Shown here one piece after another: positions 62,885 through 64,000 of a stretch of 64,000 bases of DNA (position 1 is its first letter; each line of letters begins with the position of its first letter). The notes beneath the pieces were generated by a model. The model was given only the letters and a program-made list of their open reading frames with translations. It was not told the DNA's origin and made no database searches. A program made the position numbers and the translations under genes. The DNA is from Microbacterium ureisolvens (GTDB taxonomy: Bacteria; Actinomycetota; Actinomycetes; Actinomycetales; Microbacteriaceae), in the NCBI RefSeq assembly GCF_015278315.1, contig NZ_JADIJE010000009.1, positions 62,001 to 126,000 of the forward strand. The letters run 5' to 3'.

Positions 62885-63952
62885 ATGACGTCTGTGCAGG
62901 AAACCAAGACCGTGAAGCTGGCCGTCATCCCGGGTGACGGCATCGGTCCGGAAGTCATCGCCGAGGCGGAGAAGGTGCTGGACGCCGCGGCAGCGGGCAG
63001 CGGCATCCGTTTCGACAAGACGCGCTTCTCGCTGGGGGCCGCCCGCTTCCTCGACACCGGCGACACGCTGACCTCCGACGACCTCGAGGCGATCAAGGGG
63101 CACGACGCGATCCTCCTCGGCGCGGTCGGGGGAGTGCCCGGCGACCCGCGGCTGAAGAACGCCAACATCGAGCGAGGCCTGCTGCTGAAGCTGCGGTTCG
63201 AGCTCGACCATTACGTCAACCTCCGCCCGTCGAAGCTCTATCCGGGCGTCCCCGGTCCGCTCGCCGAACCGGGCGACGTCGACTTCGTCGTCGTGCGCGA
63301 GGGCACCGAGGGCCCGTACGTGGGCAACGGCGGATCGATCCGCACCGGCACCCCGCACGAGGTCGCCAACGAGACGTCGGTGAACACCGCCTTCGGCGTC
63401 GAGCGCGTGGTGCGCTACGCGTTCGACCTCGCCGAGCGCCGCCGCAAGAAGCTGACGCTGGTGCACAAGACCAACGTGCTCGTCCACGCAGGCGGCATCT
63501 GGAAGCGGCTGGTCGACGAGGTGGCGCTCGAGCACCCCGACGTGACCGTAGACTATGTCCACGTCGACGCGGCCACCATCTATCTGGTCACGAACCCGGG
63601 CCGATTCGACGTCATCGTCACCGACAACCTCTTCGGCGACATCCTGACCGACCTGGCCGGCGCCGTCACCGGTGGCATCGGCCTCGCCGCCTCGGGCAAC
63701 ATCAACCCGGACGGCGCGTTCCCCTCGATGTTCGAGCCCGTGCACGGATCGGCGCCCGACATCGCAGGACAGCAGAAGGCCGATCCCACGGCCGCCATCC
63801 TCTCCGTCTCACTGCTGCTCGACCACCTCGGGCTCCACGACGAGGCACAGCGCGTCACGACCGCCGTCGAGGAGGATCTCGCCGCGCGCGGCTCTGCTGC
63901 CCGTACCACCGCGCAGATCGGCGACGCCATCGCCGGCCGGCTCCCGGCGTAA
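62885..63952 (+). CDS. leuB: 3-isopropylmalate dehydrogenase
   Basis: The 355-residue protein has [14 protein letters not shown] at the N-terminus, [22 protein letters not shown] (substrate Arg residues), [28 protein letters not shown], the NAD-site [27 protein letters not shown] and [13 protein letters not shown]. It oxidises 3-isopropylmalate in leucine synthesis. Sequence detail (VREGTEGPY and ERGLLLKLR) is of the actinobacterial type. ATG 62885 has AGGAG 6 nt upstream. It completes the branched-chain set together with ilvDBNC but is a separate transcription unit. The 48 nt after it to the window end hold no recognisable gene. Confidence 0.95.
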   Translation: MTSVQETKTVKLAVIPGDGIGPEVIAEAEKVLDAAAAGSGIRFDKTRFSLGAARFLDTGDTLTSDDLEAIKGHDAILLGAVGGVPGDPRLKNANIERGLLLKLRFELDHYVNLRPSKLYPGVPGPLAEPGDVDFVVVREGTEGPYVGNGGSIRTGTPHEVANETSVNTAFGVERVVRYAFDLAERRRKKLTLVHKTNVLVHAGGIWKRLVDEVALEHPDVTVDYVHVDAATIYLVTNPGRFDVIVTDNLFGDILTDLAGAVTGGIGLAASGNINPDGAFPSMFEPVHGSAPDIAGQQKADPTAAILSVSLLLDHLGLHDEAQRVTTAVEEDLAARGSAARTTAQIGDAIAGRLPA

Positions 63953-64000
63953 CCTGGAACCGGCAAGCGCCTCTCCACCCAGCGGGATCCACCCCGCACG

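Overview
The window is chromosomal DNA of a high-GC actinobacterium, most likely Microbacterium or a close Microbacteriaceae relative. This rests on the very high GC with G/C-ending codons, the dense short-gap operons joined by ATGA or GTGA overlaps, and the many genes that begin 6-7 nt after a TANNNT -10 hexamer with no Shine-Dalgarno site (leaderless mRNAs). The hexamer GGATGC/GCATCC also recurs throughout the coding sequence. No phage, transposon, integrase or CRISPR array is visible.

Layout. 1-6.2 kb: a truncated sugar-binding lipoprotein gene divergent from a ROK regulator, a VOC protein, a DUF1697 protein, and a stand-alone FrdA/SdhA-type flavoprotein divergent from a LysR regulator. 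6.2-10.5 kb: an ECF41 (SigJ-type) sigma-factor island with two NmrA-like oxidoreductases, the sigma factor, a stand-alone copy of its C-terminal regulatory domain, and a quinone-oxidoreductase-like gene. Both NmrA genes have the same ECF41-like promoter. 10.5-13.7 kb: a zinc-ribbon SDR, an SH3-like protein, Nudix, YaeQ and DUF1232 genes. 13.75-19.2 kb: a tightly coupled four-gene signalling operon (GAF-GAF-histidine kinase-receiver, receiver, receiver-nucleotide cyclase, PGM1-like ATP-grasp ligase). 19.2-22.8 kb: acetyltransferases, a lipoprotein, HisN, tRNA-Lys and a membrane protein. 22.8-29.0 kb: a two-component system divergent from a multicopper oxidase, an APH-fold kinase, and an MFS exporter with its MarR repressor.

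29.1-41.8 kb is a catabolic region. A Liv-type ABC transporter, an acyl-CoA synthetase, a TetR regulator, a 3-hydroxybutyrate-dehydrogenase-like SDR and an alpha/beta hydrolase form one overlapping operon. It is followed by an IclR regulator divergent from a 3-oxoacid CoA-transferase pair and a thiolase. Together these could take up and activate an acid and route 3-hydroxybutyrate/acetoacetate to acetyl-CoA.

41.8-64 kb is mainly biosynthetic: otsAB (trehalose), ilvD, ilvB-ilvN-ilvC, serA and leuB. Interspersed are two large exported metallophosphoesterases (one with three lamin-tail domains), cutC, a four-repeat peptidoglycan-binding protein, small membrane proteins, and a TetR/DHA2-MFS pair around a 22-bp palindrome.

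The observations most worth following are the ECF41 island with its detached regulatory domain, the closed signalling operon ending in a PGM1-like ligase, and a repeated 23-nt element that occurs both as an inverted repeat in the ilv operon and inside the coding start of livM.
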